Assembly: GCA_946480925.1 (NCBI GenBank)
Contig: CAMLLU010000042.1
Span: 1-48,874 of the forward strand
Length of the DNA: 48,874 nucleotides
Source of the DNA: an uncultured Rivibacter sp.
Lineage (GTDB): Bacteria > Pseudomonadota > Gammaproteobacteria > Burkholderiales > Burkholderiaceae
Direction of reading: 5' to 3'
The first letter of the stretch is position 1. Each line of letters opens with the position of its first letter. A program made the translations under genes and the position numbers. Under the pieces are notes generated by a model. The model saw only the letters and a program-made list of their open reading frames with translations, was not told where the DNA came from and did not search any database. Shown here one piece after another: positions 1-7,562 of the stretch.

Positions 1-836
1 CGAAGCTCAAGGACGGCGCCTACACGATGAAGCTCGACAACGGCGCGCAGATCGCGGTCGGCATCAAGGTGAACGCGGCCGACCGTAGCGCCGTGATCGA
101 TTTCACCGGCACCTCGGCCCAGCTCACCAACAACTTCAATGCGCCGCGCGCGGTGTGCATGGCCGCGGTGCTCTACGTCTTCCGCACGCTGGTGGACGAC
201 GACATCCCGCTCAATGCCGGCTGCCTGAAGCCGTTGAAGGTCATCATCCCCGAGGGTTCGATGCTCAACCCCAACCCGCCGGCTTCGGTGGTGGCGGGCA
301 ACGTGGAAACCTCCACCTGCATCACCAATGCGCTGTACGGTGCCCTGGGGGTGATGGCTGCCGGCCAGTGCACGATGAACAACTTCACCTTCGGCAACGA
401 GCGCCACCAGTACTACGAAACCATCTCGGGCGGCAGCGGCGCGGGGCCCGACTTCGACGGCACCAGCGTCGTGCAGACGCACATGACCAACTCGCGCCTC
501 ACCGACCCCGAAGTGCTGGAGTTCCGCTTCCCGGTGCGGCTCGAAAGCTACGAGATGCGCGAGGGATCGGGCGGTGGGGGCAAGCACAGAGGCGGTGACG
601 GCGGCGTGCGGCGCGTGCGCTTCCTGGAGCGCATGACGGCTTCCATCCTGTCGAACGGCCGCCACGTGCCGAGCTTCGGCGTGGCGGGCGGGCAGCCGGG
701 GGCGCTGGGTGTGAACCGCGTCGAGCGGGCCGATGGACGTGTCGAACAGCTCGACCACATCGGCTCCTGCGAAATGGCGCCGGGCGACGTGTTCGTGATC
801 GAAACCCCGGGCGGCGGCGGCTATGGGAAGCCGTAG
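1..836 (+). CDS. Hydantoinase B / 5-oxoprolinase B subunit, C-terminal part (5' truncated by window)
   Basis: The reading frame is open from base 3 of the window, so the true start lies upstream and only about 277 C-terminal residues are present. The sequence has the hallmarks of the HyuB/OxpB family: an ASVVAGNVETSTCITNALYGALG stretch split over residues near 100 of the visible part, then a Gly-rich EGSGGGGKHRGGDGG segment and the C-terminal end PGGGGYGKP that is typical of the family. Family members hydrolyse 5-oxoproline or hydantoins with ATP, usually together with a HyuA-type subunit or domain that would lie upstream. The downstream pyroglutamyl-peptidase gene favours 5-oxoproline as the substrate; that is inference from context. 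Whether this is a separate B subunit or the end of a fused HyuA-HyuB protein cannot be seen here. Confidence 0.9.
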   Translation, partial: KLKDGAYTMKLDNGAQIAVGIKVNAADRSAVIDFTGTSAQLTNNFNAPRAVCMAAVLYVFRTLVDDDIPLNAGCLKPLKVIIPEGSMLNPNPPASVVAGNVETSTCITNALYGALGVMAAGQCTMNNFTFGNERHQYYETISGGSGAGPDFDGTSVVQTHMTNSRLTDPEVLEFRFPVRLESYEMREGSGGGGKHRGGDGGVRRVRFLERMTASILSNGRHVPSFGVAGGQPGALGVNRVERADGRVEQLDHIGSCEMAPGDVFVIETPGGGGYGKP

Positions 837-851
837 CCGCGGGCGAGGTTG

Positions 852-1625
852 ATGCTGGCGTTCAAGCTGTCGCTGGTGGCGGCTTCGGTGCTGCTGTCGT
901 CACTGGCCGCACGGCGCTTCGGCCATGCCGTGGCCGGTGCGCTGGGCGGCATGCCGATGATCGCGGCGCCCATCACGGCGCTGCTGCTGTTCGAGCATCC
1001 GGTCGATCACGTGCGCAGCATCGCCTTGTCCACGCTGGCCTGCGCGCCCGCGGCGGTGGTGCACATCGTTGTGTTCGCACGCTGCGGGGCCAGGCTGCCG
1101 TGGGGCGCTTGCCTCGCGTTGTCGGTCGCCGTGTTCCTGGCGTCCGGGGCGCTGTTGACGTGGCTCGACCTGCCGGCGGTGCTGGTGTGCCTGCTGGCGG
1201 CCGTGGCACCCGGGCTGGGGCTGCTGGCCATGCCGGCCGGCAGCCGCGGGGCAGAGCCCGTGTCCATTCCAACCGCTGAACTCGCGCTGCGCGTGATCGC
1301 CGCCATGGGCATGGCCACCACCATCCTCGTGGGCGCGGGCGTCCTGCCGGCTGCGGCGAGCGGGCTCTTGCTGGCAGTGCCCATTACCGGCAGCGTGCTG
1401 CCGTCGTTCACGCTGCCACGCCACGGTGCGGCGGCTACCGCGTCGTTGCTGGCGGGCTTTGCGCGCGGGCTGCACGGCTTCGTGGGCTTCTTCATCGCGC
1501 TGTACGTTGCGCTGCCCCGCATGCACGCGGCCATGGCCTTCGTGCTGGCACTGGCGGTGGCGCTGGCCATCGCGTTGCTCGTATACGCTGCGCGCCTTCG
1601 CTACAGGCGCGGGCCATCACGATGA
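852..1625 (+). CDS. Polytopic membrane protein between oxoprolinase and pyroglutamyl peptidase; unrecognised family
   Basis: About 257 residues, almost entirely hydrophobic, with roughly eight predicted membrane segments and a short basic C-terminal tail. I do not recognise the family. The two halves resemble each other: an N-terminal stretch (residues about 25-75, containing GGMPMIAAPITALLLFEHP) and a C-terminal stretch (about 170-220, containing LLLAVPITGSVLPSFTLP) share spacing and residues, as expected of a duplicated transporter fold. The ATG at 852 is chosen because a GAGG lies just upstream; a TTG at 849 is possible. Its stop overlaps the start of the peptidase gene as ATGA, so the two are probably translationally coupled. 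The position between two 5-oxoproline genes suggests transport of 5-oxoproline or a peptide, which is inference only. Confidence 0.75.
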   Translation: MLAFKLSLVAASVLLSSLAARRFGHAVAGALGGMPMIAAPITALLLFEHPVDHVRSIALSTLACAPAAVVHIVVFARCGARLPWGACLALSVAVFLASGALLTWLDLPAVLVCLLAAVAPGLGLLAMPAGSRGAEPVSIPTAELALRVIAAMGMATTILVGAGVLPAAASGLLLAVPITGSVLPSFTLPRHGAAATASLLAGFARGLHGFVGFFIALYVALPRMHAAMAFVLALAVALAIALLVYAARLRYRRGPSR

Positions 1626-2266
1626 ACAAGTGCATCCTGCTCACCGGCTTCGAGCCCTTCGGCGGTGAAACCGTCAACCCGTCGGCCGGCGTGGTGCATG
1701 CGCTGCACGGCAGCAGCATCGCGGGCCACGAGGTGGTGGGGTTGGAGCTGCCGTGCGAGTTCGAGCGTTCGCTGGTCGTGCTGGGCGATGCCATTACGGC
1801 ACATGCACCGGCCTTGGTGCTGGCGCTGGGCCAGGCCGCCACGCGCAGCGAGTTGTGCCTGGAGCGCGTGGCCATCAACCTGAACGATGCGCGCATCCCG
1901 GACAACGCTGGCGCCGAGCCCATCGATGCACCGGTGGTGCGGGGCGGCCCGGTCGCCTACTTCTCCACGCTGCCGGTGAAGGCCATGGTGGCCGCCCTGC
2001 GCGAGGCCGGTGTGCCGGCATCGGTGTCTTACAGCGCCGGCACCTACGTGTGCAACCACGTGTTCTATTGGCTGCAGCACCGGCTGGCCGGCAGCGAGGT
2101 GCGCAGCGGCTTCCTGCACCTGCCGCTGTTGCCCGCACAAGCCACGCGGCGGCCGGGGCAGCCCAGCATGGGGCTGCCGCTCATGGTCGAAGGCGTGCGG
2201 CTGGCCTTGCGGACGGCACTGACGGTGCACGAGGACCTGCACACCTCGGGTGGCAGTCTCGGTTGA
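1622..2266 (+). CDS. pcp: Pyroglutamyl-peptidase I (pyrrolidone carboxylate peptidase)
   Basis: This 214-residue cytosolic cysteine peptidase (family C15) removes an N-terminal pyroglutamate from peptides. The N-terminal LLTGFEPFGG motif is diagnostic. The catalytic triad is at the family positions: Glu81 (in ERVAIN), Cys144 (in AGTYVCNHVFY) and His166 (in GFLHLPLLP). Length matches the family. The start overlaps the upstream membrane-protein stop (ATGA), so it belongs to the same operon as the oxoprolinase fragment. The released 5-oxoproline would be a substrate for that enzyme, giving a short salvage route to glutamate. Confidence 0.96.
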   Translation: MNKCILLTGFEPFGGETVNPSAGVVHALHGSSIAGHEVVGLELPCEFERSLVVLGDAITAHAPALVLALGQAATRSELCLERVAINLNDARIPDNAGAEPIDAPVVRGGPVAYFSTLPVKAMVAALREAGVPASVSYSAGTYVCNHVFYWLQHRLAGSEVRSGFLHLPLLPAQATRRPGQPSMGLPLMVEGVRLALRTALTVHEDLHTSGGSLG

Positions 2267-2275
2267 GGCGCTGGC

Positions 2276-2476
2276 TCAGTTCTCCCCCGTCTCGCTGTAG
2301 TGCCGCCAGCGTTTCATCGAGGCATTCATCACTTCTAGCTGCCGCTCGAAGCGTGGGCATGCCTTGCACGCCACGAAGTGCAGTCGCAATGCAAGTCGCT
2401 CGACCCACGGCAGCGCCCGCTCCTGGCGGCTGAGCATCAGCGTGGCGGCCTCACGGCAGGTGCGGCGCAGTCTCAT
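2276..2476 (-). CDS. Small zinc-finger (zf-HC2/ZAS-type) anti-sigma factor
   Basis: A 66-residue soluble protein with no membrane segment. It carries the zinc anti-sigma signature His33-x3-Cys37-x2-Cys40, plus an N-terminal Cys7 that could be the fourth ligand. Its ATG overlaps the TGA of the sigma factor gene, the usual arrangement for a cognate sigma/anti-sigma pair. Proteins of this kind bind their sigma factor and release it when the zinc site is oxidised or the metal is displaced. To my knowledge the MseR anti-sigma of Neisseria meningitidis is a similar ZAS protein beside an ECF sigma and DUF692/DUF2063/DoxX genes. The signal sensed here is unknown; thiol oxidation or a soft metal such as copper is inference. 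Confidence 0.82.
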   Translation of the reverse strand: MRLRRTCREAATLMLSRQERALPWVERLALRLHFVACKACPRFERQLEVMNASMKRWRHYSETGEN

Positions 2477-3057
2477 CGGGCAGATCCCTTCTTCGCAGCG
2501 GCGACGGTCGCTTCTCCGAACCAGTTGAGCTGCAGGCATTCGCGCAGCCGCAGGCGCGCACGGTGCAGCATGACCCACAGGTTGGTCGGCGTCACGCTCA
2601 ATTCCTTACAGATCTCGTCGGTGTCGAGCTCGAGCCATTCGCGCATGAGGAACACGCGGCCCAGCTGGTTGGGCAGCTTCTCGGTGCAGGCCTCGATGAC
2701 GGCCATGAACTGGTCCTGCCGCAACGCTGCCTGCGGGTCGCCCCATTCGGCCGGCAGCTCGCGAAAGTGCCCGTCTTCCTTGAACAGCAGGTCGAACTCG
2801 TCGCCTTCTGCGTCTTCGGCGGTCAGGGCGCACTCGCGGCTGTTGCGGCGCAACTGGTCGATCACCTTGTGCTTCAGGATGCCCACCAGCCAGGTGCGCA
2901 CCTGCGAGCGGCCGGCAAAGGCCTGCGGCTTTTCGAGCGCCGCAATGAGGGTTTCCGACACGGCGTCTTCGGCCCATGCATCGTTGCGCAGCTGCAGCCT
3001 CGCATAGCGCAGCAGGTGCACGCGGTGGCTTTCGAGATCGATGGCGAGATCGTTCAT
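2473..3057 (-). CDS. ECF-family RNA polymerase sigma factor (RpoE-like)
   Basis: A 194-residue sigma-70 family protein with only regions 2 and 4. Region 2 includes AEDAVSETLIAALEKPQAF and RTWLVGILKHKVIDQLRR (about residues 25-70). Region 4 includes EKLPNQLGRVFLMREWLELDTDEICKELSVTPTN split over about 125-160, followed by HRARLRLRECL. The ATG at 3057 is chosen because homology begins there; the open frame runs further upstream without family resemblance. No strong ribosome binding site is visible. The gene is divergent from the DUF2282-DUF692-DUF2063-DoxX operon with about 124 bases between the starts, and is followed with ATGA overlap by its anti-sigma gene. It is likely to control the divergent operon and perhaps itself. 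Confidence 0.93.
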   Translation of the reverse strand: MNDLAIDLESHRVHLLRYARLQLRNDAWAEDAVSETLIAALEKPQAFAGRSQVRTWLVGILKHKVIDQLRRNSRECALTAEDAEGDEFDLLFKEDGHFRELPAEWGDPQAALRQDQFMAVIEACTEKLPNQLGRVFLMREWLELDTDEICKELSVTPTNLWVMLHRARLRLRECLQLNWFGEATVAAAKKGSAR

Positions 3058-3080
3058 GGCACGAAATTGTTCGGCGGCAG

Positions 3081-3107
3081 TGTAAGTAATCAAAGGCCCG
3101 GTGCGAC
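3081..3107 (+). promoter_or_regulatory. Candidate ECF-sigma promoter for the bufferin operon
   Basis: In the divergent intergenic region there is a TGTAAGT element at 3081-3087 followed, 16 bases later, by CGAC at 3104-3107. This has the general shape of an ECF-type promoter (an AAC/AAG-containing -35 and a CG-rich -10). The spacing to the bufA ATG leaves an untranslated leader of roughly 65-70 bases. The match is weak and by eye. Confidence 0.3.
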
Positions 3108-3181
3108 ACACGCTCGTCGCTGCAAGGTCTGCGGCGGCCCTTCCCCGAAGGACCAACGAAGTGCCAACAAAGGAGCTCACC

Positions 3182-3469
3182 ATGAACCAACGCCTCATCG
3201 CTTCTTCCGCCCTCGCTTCCGTGCTCGCCATGGGCCTCATCGGCACCGCTGCCGCGGCCGACGACAACAAGGCCGCGGGCAAGGAGAAGTGCTACGGCAT
3301 CGCCAAGGCCGGCCAGAACGACTGCGCCAACATCGCCGGCACGCATTCGTGCGCAGGTCAATCGAAGATGGACAACGACCCCGGCGACTGGAAGTACGTG
3401 GCCAAGGGCACCTGCAAGGAGATGAAGGGCCTCACGGCTGAGGAAGCCAAGATGAAGGCGAAGAAGTAA
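3182..3469 (+). CDS. bufA: DUF2282 secreted precursor peptide (bufferin-1-like RiPP precursor)
   Basis: A 95-residue precursor with a clear Sec signal peptide (basic MNQR, hydrophobic core, cleavage likely after the Ala run near residue 26). The mature part has four cysteines at 37 ([10 protein letters not shown]), 48 (QNDCAN), 57 (HSCAGQ) and 78 (KGTCKEM), the conserved pattern of DUF2282. It ends in a charged Lys/Glu tail. In characterised relatives (bufferins), a DUF692 MNIO enzyme turns cysteines of this core into thiooxazole-type heterocycles that bind copper, and the peptide is exported to protect the cell. An AAGGAG lies eight bases before the ATG, consistent with strong translation. 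The modifying enzyme is encoded next, after a large hairpin. The copper role is from family knowledge, not seen here. Confidence 0.9.
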   Translation: MNQRLIASSALASVLAMGLIGTAAAADDNKAAGKEKCYGIAKAGQNDCANIAGTHSCAGQSKMDNDPGDWKYVAKGTCKEMKGLTAEEAKMKAKK

Positions 3470-3492
3470 GTCAAGTAAGTCCACCCCCTACG

Positions 3493-3548
3493 GCCAGCGG
3501 TGCCCCCTCGAGGGGGCACCGCTGGCGGACCGGCGAAGCCGGATCCGC
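3493..3548. repeat. 34-bp perfect palindrome plus second hairpin between bufA and bufB
   Basis: Bases 3493-3509 are the exact reverse complement of 3510-3526 (core CCCCCTCGAGGGGG), a 17-bp stem with no loop. Immediately after, 3525-3548 forms a second hairpin, GCGGACCGGC-gaa-GCCGG-A-TCCGC, with one bulged A. No T-run follows, so this is not a classical terminator. It may stabilise the bufA 3' end or lower readthrough so that far more precursor than enzyme is made. Similar GC-rich CCCTCGAGGG palindromes are, from memory, dispersed between genes in Comamonadaceae, so a REP-like element is the main alternative. Only one copy is in this window. Confidence 0.8.
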
Positions 3549-3582
3549 GGCGGCCACGCCACCTTTGCAAGGGACAGGGAAC

Positions 3583-4446
3583 ATGGTCGATTCATCGAGT
3601 CGGTCGGTTGGCATCGGCTTTCGCCAGCCGCACTATCGCGAGCTGCTGGAACGTCGGCCACCGCTGGCCTTCCTGGAAGTGCACTCCGAGAACTTCTTTG
3701 CCGAGGGCGGGGCCGCGCTGGCGGTGCTGCACGAGGCGAGGGGGCACTACGACGTCAGCCTGCACGGCGTGGGCCTTGCGCTAGGCTCCGCAGCGGGGTT
3801 GGACCCGTGGCATCTGGACCGGCTGGCGCGGCTGGTCGAACGCATCGAGCCCGCGCGCGTGAGCGATCACGCCTGCTTTGCGCGTGCACCGCTGCGGGCT
3901 GGCGCAACGCCCACGCACGGCAACGACCTGCTGCCCATGGCCTTTACGCCTGCGTCGCTGGACGTCATGGCCGCCAACGTCTCGGCCGTGCAAGACAGGC
4001 TCAAGCGCCCCATCCTCGTGGAGAACCTGTCGGCCTACCTGAGCTGGGCCGACGACTCGATGAGCGAACCCGAGTTCTTCAACCAGCTCGCACGGCGCAC
4101 CGGTTGCGGGCTGCTGCTGGACCTCAACAACATCGTCGTCAACCTGCTGAATGCGGGTGGTGATGCCATCGAAGGGGCCAAGCGCTTCGTCGACGCCATC
4201 GACGTGCAGGCCGTCGGCGAGATCCACCTGGCCGGCTACAACGACAGCGGGGATCTCGTGATCGACGATCACGGCAGCCGTGTGCACACGCCGGTGTGGC
4301 AGGTGTTCGCGCACGCGATGCGGCGGTTGCGCGGCACGCCGGTGCTCATCGAGTGGGACACCGAGCTGCCGGCGCTGGACGTATTGCTCGGCGAGGCAGC
4401 CACCGCGCAGCGCTGCGCGGCTTTCGAAGAAGAGGTGGCTGCATGA
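3583..4446 (+). CDS. bufB: DUF692 multinuclear non-heme iron oxidative enzyme (MNIO, BufB-like)
   Basis: A 287-residue TIM-barrel enzyme of the DUF692/MNIO family. Iron-ligand and active-site motifs appear in family order: [10 protein letters not shown] near the N-terminus, [64 protein letters not shown] and [12 protein letters not shown]. Such enzymes oxidise cysteines of partner peptides to azole or thioamide-type groups using two or three iron ions and oxygen. The ATG at 3583 follows a GGGACAGGGA; a TTG at 3565 is less likely. Its stop overlaps the next start (ATGA), coupling it to the DUF2063 partner. The substrate is taken to be the DUF2282 peptide encoded just upstream. Confidence 0.94.
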   Translation: MVDSSSRSVGIGFRQPHYRELLERRPPLAFLEVHSENFFAEGGAALAVLHEARGHYDVSLHGVGLALGSAAGLDPWHLDRLARLVERIEPARVSDHACFARAPLRAGATPTHGNDLLPMAFTPASLDVMAANVSAVQDRLKRPILVENLSAYLSWADDSMSEPEFFNQLARRTGCGLLLDLNNIVVNLLNAGGDAIEGAKRFVDAIDVQAVGEIHLAGYNDSGDLVIDDHGSRVHTPVWQVFAHAMRRLRGTPVLIEWDTELPALDVLLGEAATAQRCAAFEEEVAA

Positions 4447-5237
4447 ACACACGCGAAGCCGTGCGCCAACAGCTGCTGTTGCGCGCCATCGTTTCGCGCG
4501 GCGATGGCCTCGCGCTGAACGGCTGGCTGAACGAAAGCGCAGGGCGACTGCAGCGTGGGCTGGCTGCCTACCAGGCCAACCTGGGTGCCGCGGCCGAGCG
4601 CGCCTTGGCCAGCACCTTCCCGACGATGCGGCAGCTCATGGGCGACGAGTCGTTTGCGGCGATGGCACGCGCCTTCGTGCGCACGCACCCGCCCTCGCGC
4701 GGCGATCTTGCATGGCTCGGGGAAGCCCTGCCGTCGTTCATTGCCGACAGCGAGGCCTTGCGCAGCGAGCCTTATCTCGCCGACGTGGCGCGCCTCGAAT
4801 GGGCGGTGCAGCAAGCGGATGCGGCGGCAGACCACGACGAGCCGCCACGAGGGCTCGAGCGCCTTGCCGACAGCGACCCCTCGCAACTGACCTTGCGATT
4901 CAGGCCGGGTGTCGCATTGCTCGTGTCGCCGTACCCCGTGGCCAGCATCTGGCTGGCCCACCGCAGCGATGCAGACGACCGCTTCTCTGCGGTGCGCGAA
5001 GCCTTTGCCAGTGGACGCGGCGAAACGGCACTCGTGTGGCGCGAAGGCTGGCGCGCCCGCACGTGCGCGCTCGAGGCACCCGATGCTGGCTTCACGCAGG
5101 CAGCCTTCGAGGGCCGCGATCTTGCCGCCGCCCTCGGCACTGCCGGCCCTCATTTCGCCTTCGATGCCTGGCTTGCGCGCGCCTTGCGCGAGCGCTGGAT
5201 CGTGGGCATCGACACCACCACCTCACTGGAGCCCTGA
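4443..5237 (+). CDS. bufC: DUF2063 partner protein of the MNIO enzyme (BufC-like)
   Basis: A 264-residue protein with the N-terminal DUF2063 domain: [14 protein letters not shown], then the characteristic [28 protein letters not shown] split over residues about 35-65, and [13 protein letters not shown]. The C-terminal half is a beta-rich region ([22 protein letters not shown]). In MNIO clusters this partner recruits the precursor peptide, by a domain that recognises its leader or signal region, and presents it to the DUF692 enzyme. The gene is joined by a 4-base overlap to bufB and followed after two bases by the DoxX gene, so the unit is clearly one operon. Confidence 0.9.
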   Translation: MNTREAVRQQLLLRAIVSRGDGLALNGWLNESAGRLQRGLAAYQANLGAAAERALASTFPTMRQLMGDESFAAMARAFVRTHPPSRGDLAWLGEALPSFIADSEALRSEPYLADVARLEWAVQQADAAADHDEPPRGLERLADSDPSQLTLRFRPGVALLVSPYPVASIWLAHRSDADDRFSAVREAFASGRGETALVWREGWRARTCALEAPDAGFTQAAFEGRDLAAALGTAGPHFAFDAWLARALRERWIVGIDTTTSLEP

Positions 5238-5239
5238 AC

Positions 5240-5707
5240 ATGCAAGCCGTCCGTCCCCCAACGACCCTGCAACGCATCGATGCGCTGTGGCAACGCGTCG
5301 TGTCGGCCCTCGAAGCCCTGCAGCCTGCCGCGCAATTGGCGGCCCGGCTGTACGTGGCCAAGGTGTTCTTCCTCTCTGGCCTCACGAAGATCCGCGACTG
5401 GGAGACGACTCTCGCGCTCTTTGCCGACGAGTACCACGTGCCGCTGCTGCCGCCCGAACTGGCGGCGCCGCTGGGCACCGCCGGTGAACTGGTGTTGCCG
5501 GTGCTGCTGGTGCTGGGCTTGGCCGGCCGCTTCGCGGCGGCGGGCTTGTTCGTCGTCAACGTGGTGGCGGTGCTGAGCCTGGCCGAGATCGCCGAGGCTG
5601 CTTTGCAGCAGCATGTGTTCTGGGGCAGCCTGCTGCTGGGGCTGCTGCTGTGGGGGCCGGGGCGCTGGTCGGTAGATGCGCTCTTGTGGCGGCGCGCACA
5701 CCGGTAG
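5240..5707 (+). CDS. DoxX family membrane protein of the bufferin operon
   Basis: A 155-residue protein with four membrane segments and the DoxX signature (ARLYVAKVFFLSGLTKIRDWETT near residues 34-57, then GELVLPVLLVLGLAGRFAA). It starts two bases after the DUF2063 stop. DoxX proteins recur at the end of DUF2282-DUF692-DUF2063 operons and have been proposed to take part in respiratory-chain-linked redox or thiol handling; their role here is not established. The C-terminus (RRAHR) runs into the upstream part of the DinB gene region without overlap of the chosen DinB start. Confidence 0.9.
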   Translation: MQAVRPPTTLQRIDALWQRVVSALEALQPAAQLAARLYVAKVFFLSGLTKIRDWETTLALFADEYHVPLLPPELAAPLGTAGELVLPVLLVLGLAGRFAAAGLFVVNVVAVLSLAEIAEAALQQHVFWGSLLLGLLLWGPGRWSVDALLWRRAHR

Positions 5708-5723
5708 TGCCAAACTGCGGGCC

Positions 5724-6248
5724 ATGCTCGAACACACCCGCTTCATGGCCCGCTACAACCGCTGGATGAACGAGCGGCTGTACGCCTGCGCGGCCGACCT
5801 GCCCGACGAAGAGCGCCACCGCGACCGGGGTGCGTTCTTCGGCTCCATCCACAACACGCTCGCGCACTTGGTGCTCGCCGACAAGATCTGGCTCGGCCGC
5901 TTTGCGCAACAGGGCGTTCAGTTCGACGCGCTGACGCCTTCAGTGCTGGCAAGGCCGGAATTCACCGGCCTCGACCAGGTGCTGTTCGATGACTTCGAAG
6001 CCTTGCGCATGCACCGTGCCGAACTCGATGCCGCCATCGAGGCCTGGGCTGCCGAGATCACGCCAGCGTACGTGGCGCAGACCATGCGCTATGCCAGCAC
6101 GACGGGCGTGCCGCGCGAGCACCCGCTGTGGCAGGCGCTCAGCCATTTCTTCAACCACCAGACGCATCACCGCGGGCAGGTGACCACGCTGTTGAAGCAG
6201 GCGGGCGTGGATGCGGGTGTGACGGACCTGATCGCCCTCGTGAATTGA
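5724..6248 (+). CDS. DinB-family metal-dependent four-helix protein
   Basis: A 174-residue protein of the DinB/YfiT four-helix-bundle superfamily. Visible features are MLEHTRFMARYNRWMNERLY at the N-terminus, a first metal-ligand His in SIHNTLAHLVLADKIWL and the paired histidines of HFFNHQTHHRGQVTTLL. Members bind one divalent metal through three His; many are thiol-dependent transferases or of unknown function. The ATG at 5724 is used because family homology starts there. It lies 16 bases after the DoxX stop and could be read through from the bufferin operon, but it is not a usual member of that operon. Confidence 0.9.
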   Translation: MLEHTRFMARYNRWMNERLYACAADLPDEERHRDRGAFFGSIHNTLAHLVLADKIWLGRFAQQGVQFDALTPSVLARPEFTGLDQVLFDDFEALRMHRAELDAAIEAWAAEITPAYVAQTMRYASTTGVPREHPLWQALSHFFNHQTHHRGQVTTLLKQAGVDAGVTDLIALVN

Positions 6249-6252
6249 CGGC

Positions 6253-7086
6253 TCAGAAGTCGCGCGCGCGGAAGCGGATCTCGATGGTGGGCGGCACGCG
6301 CCCGTCCACGTCGCGCGGCAGCACCTCGGTGCGGTCGATGGCGCGCAGCACGGCGTCGTCCCACCCTTGCAGGCCGCTCGCCTTCGTGATGCGCCGGCCG
6401 ATGATGGTGCCGTCCGGCGCCACCTTCACTTCCACCACGGCCACAGGGTCGCCGGCGATGGGGTCGGTGAACACGATGTTGGGCTTGACACGCGCAACGA
6501 TGCGGCCCGCATAACCTGCCGACGGCCCGGCCGACTGCGCCGCGGTGCCTGTGCTGTTCGGCGCGCCCGTGCCGCCGAGCTGGCCCATCATGCGATCGAG
6601 GTTCTTCTTGCGTTCGGCCTCCAGGCGCTCCTGCTGGGCTTTTTCCTGCTCGGCCTTCTTGCGCGCGTCCTCGGCCTTTTTCTTCTCGAGCTCCTTGCGC
6701 TCCTGCGCTTCCTTCTCGCGTTGCGCCTTGAGCTCGCGTTCCTTTTCTTCGCGCGCCTTCTGCTCGCGTTCCTTGCGGGCCTTTTCGGTGGCGATGTCGG
6801 CGTCGCGCTGCACCGGCTTCGGCGGGGGCTCGACCACAGGCTTGGGGGGCTCCACGGGTTTGGGCGGCTGCGGTTCGGGTTCGACGGCCTGCGGCGCGGC
6901 GACCTGTGGAATGGCCGCCCACAACTCGGCTTCCACGCCGGCGGTGTCAGCCGCCCGCCAGCTCACGCCCAGGCCCAGCGCCACCAGCAGCAGCAGGTGG
7001 GCACCAATGGCCAGCGCGAAGCCCGAGCCCATGCGGTCGGGCGCACGCGGTCGCAGGTTGTACTGGGGCAGGGTGGCGCTGTTCAT
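6253..7086 (-). CDS. tolA: Cell envelope integrity protein TolA
   Basis: A 277-residue inner-membrane protein. It has a short cytoplasmic N-terminus, one membrane anchor (about residues 22-44, FALAIGAHLLLLVALGLGVSW), a Pro-rich linker (KPVEPPKPVVEPPPKPVQ), a long Lys/Glu/Arg/Ala helix with coiled-coil character (about 95-165) and a C-terminal TonB/TolA domain (about 195-277, ARVKPNIVFTDP ... VEVKVAPDGTIIGRR). It spans the periplasm and links the TolQR motor to the outer membrane. It follows tolR by 37 bases. In most relatives tolB and pal come next; here the next gene (DinB, opposite strand) ends only four bases away. Confidence 0.94.
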   Translation of the reverse strand: MNSATLPQYNLRPRAPDRMGSGFALAIGAHLLLLVALGLGVSWRAADTAGVEAELWAAIPQVAAPQAVEPEPQPPKPVEPPKPVVEPPPKPVQRDADIATEKARKEREQKAREEKERELKAQREKEAQERKELEKKKAEDARKKAEQEKAQQERLEAERKKNLDRMMGQLGGTGAPNSTGTAAQSAGPSAGYAGRIVARVKPNIVFTDPIAGDPVAVVEVKVAPDGTIIGRRITKASGLQGWDDAVLRAIDRTEVLPRDVDGRVPPTIEIRFRARDF

Positions 7087-7123
7087 CGTCTTCGGCTTGT
7101 GATCCTCAAGTCCAGGCCCGAGT

Positions 7124-7552
7124 TCACGTGCCCGTGGTCTTGACGGCCAGGCCTACGCGCTGCACGCCGGCGCGGTTGAGCGTGTCCATCACCTTCACCA
7201 CGGCCTCGTACTTCACGTTGCGGTCGGCCGAGATGATGACCGGCGCATTGGCGCTGCCGCCTTGCGCTTCCTTCACGCGCGCAGCCAGCGTGCGCAGCGT
7301 GGCCCGCTCGGCGTCCTTGCCGTCGATGCGCAGCTTCACGCTTTCGTCGGTGCCCAGCACCACCTCGATCACCTTGTCGGGCTGGCGCTTGGCCTGGCCC
7401 ACCGAAGGCAGGTCCACCAGGCCGGTGGTGATGAGCGGGGCGCTCACCATGAAGATGATCAGCAGCACCAGCATCACGTCGATGAAGGGCACCATGTTGA
7501 TCTCGCTCATGGTGCGGCGGCGCGTGCCGTGGCGTTGTACGAGCGCGGGCAT
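7124..7552 (-). CDS. tolR: Biopolymer transport protein TolR (ExbD/TolR family)
   Basis: A 142-residue protein with a cytoplasmic N-terminus, one membrane helix containing the essential proton-path Asp (VPFIDVMLVLLIIFMV, about residues 21-36) and a periplasmic ExbD/TolR domain (VDLPSVGQAKRQPDKV onward) that binds peptidoglycan in relatives. It forms the proton-driven motor with TolQ. The gene follows tolQ by 10 bases. Confidence 0.96.
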   Translation of the reverse strand: MPALVQRHGTRRRTMSEINMVPFIDVMLVLLIIFMVSAPLITTGLVDLPSVGQAKRQPDKVIEVVLGTDESVKLRIDGKDAERATLRTLAARVKEAQGGSANAPVIISADRNVKYEAVVKVMDTLNRAGVQRVGLAVKTTGT

Positions 7553-7562
7553 CGCGGCTCCT

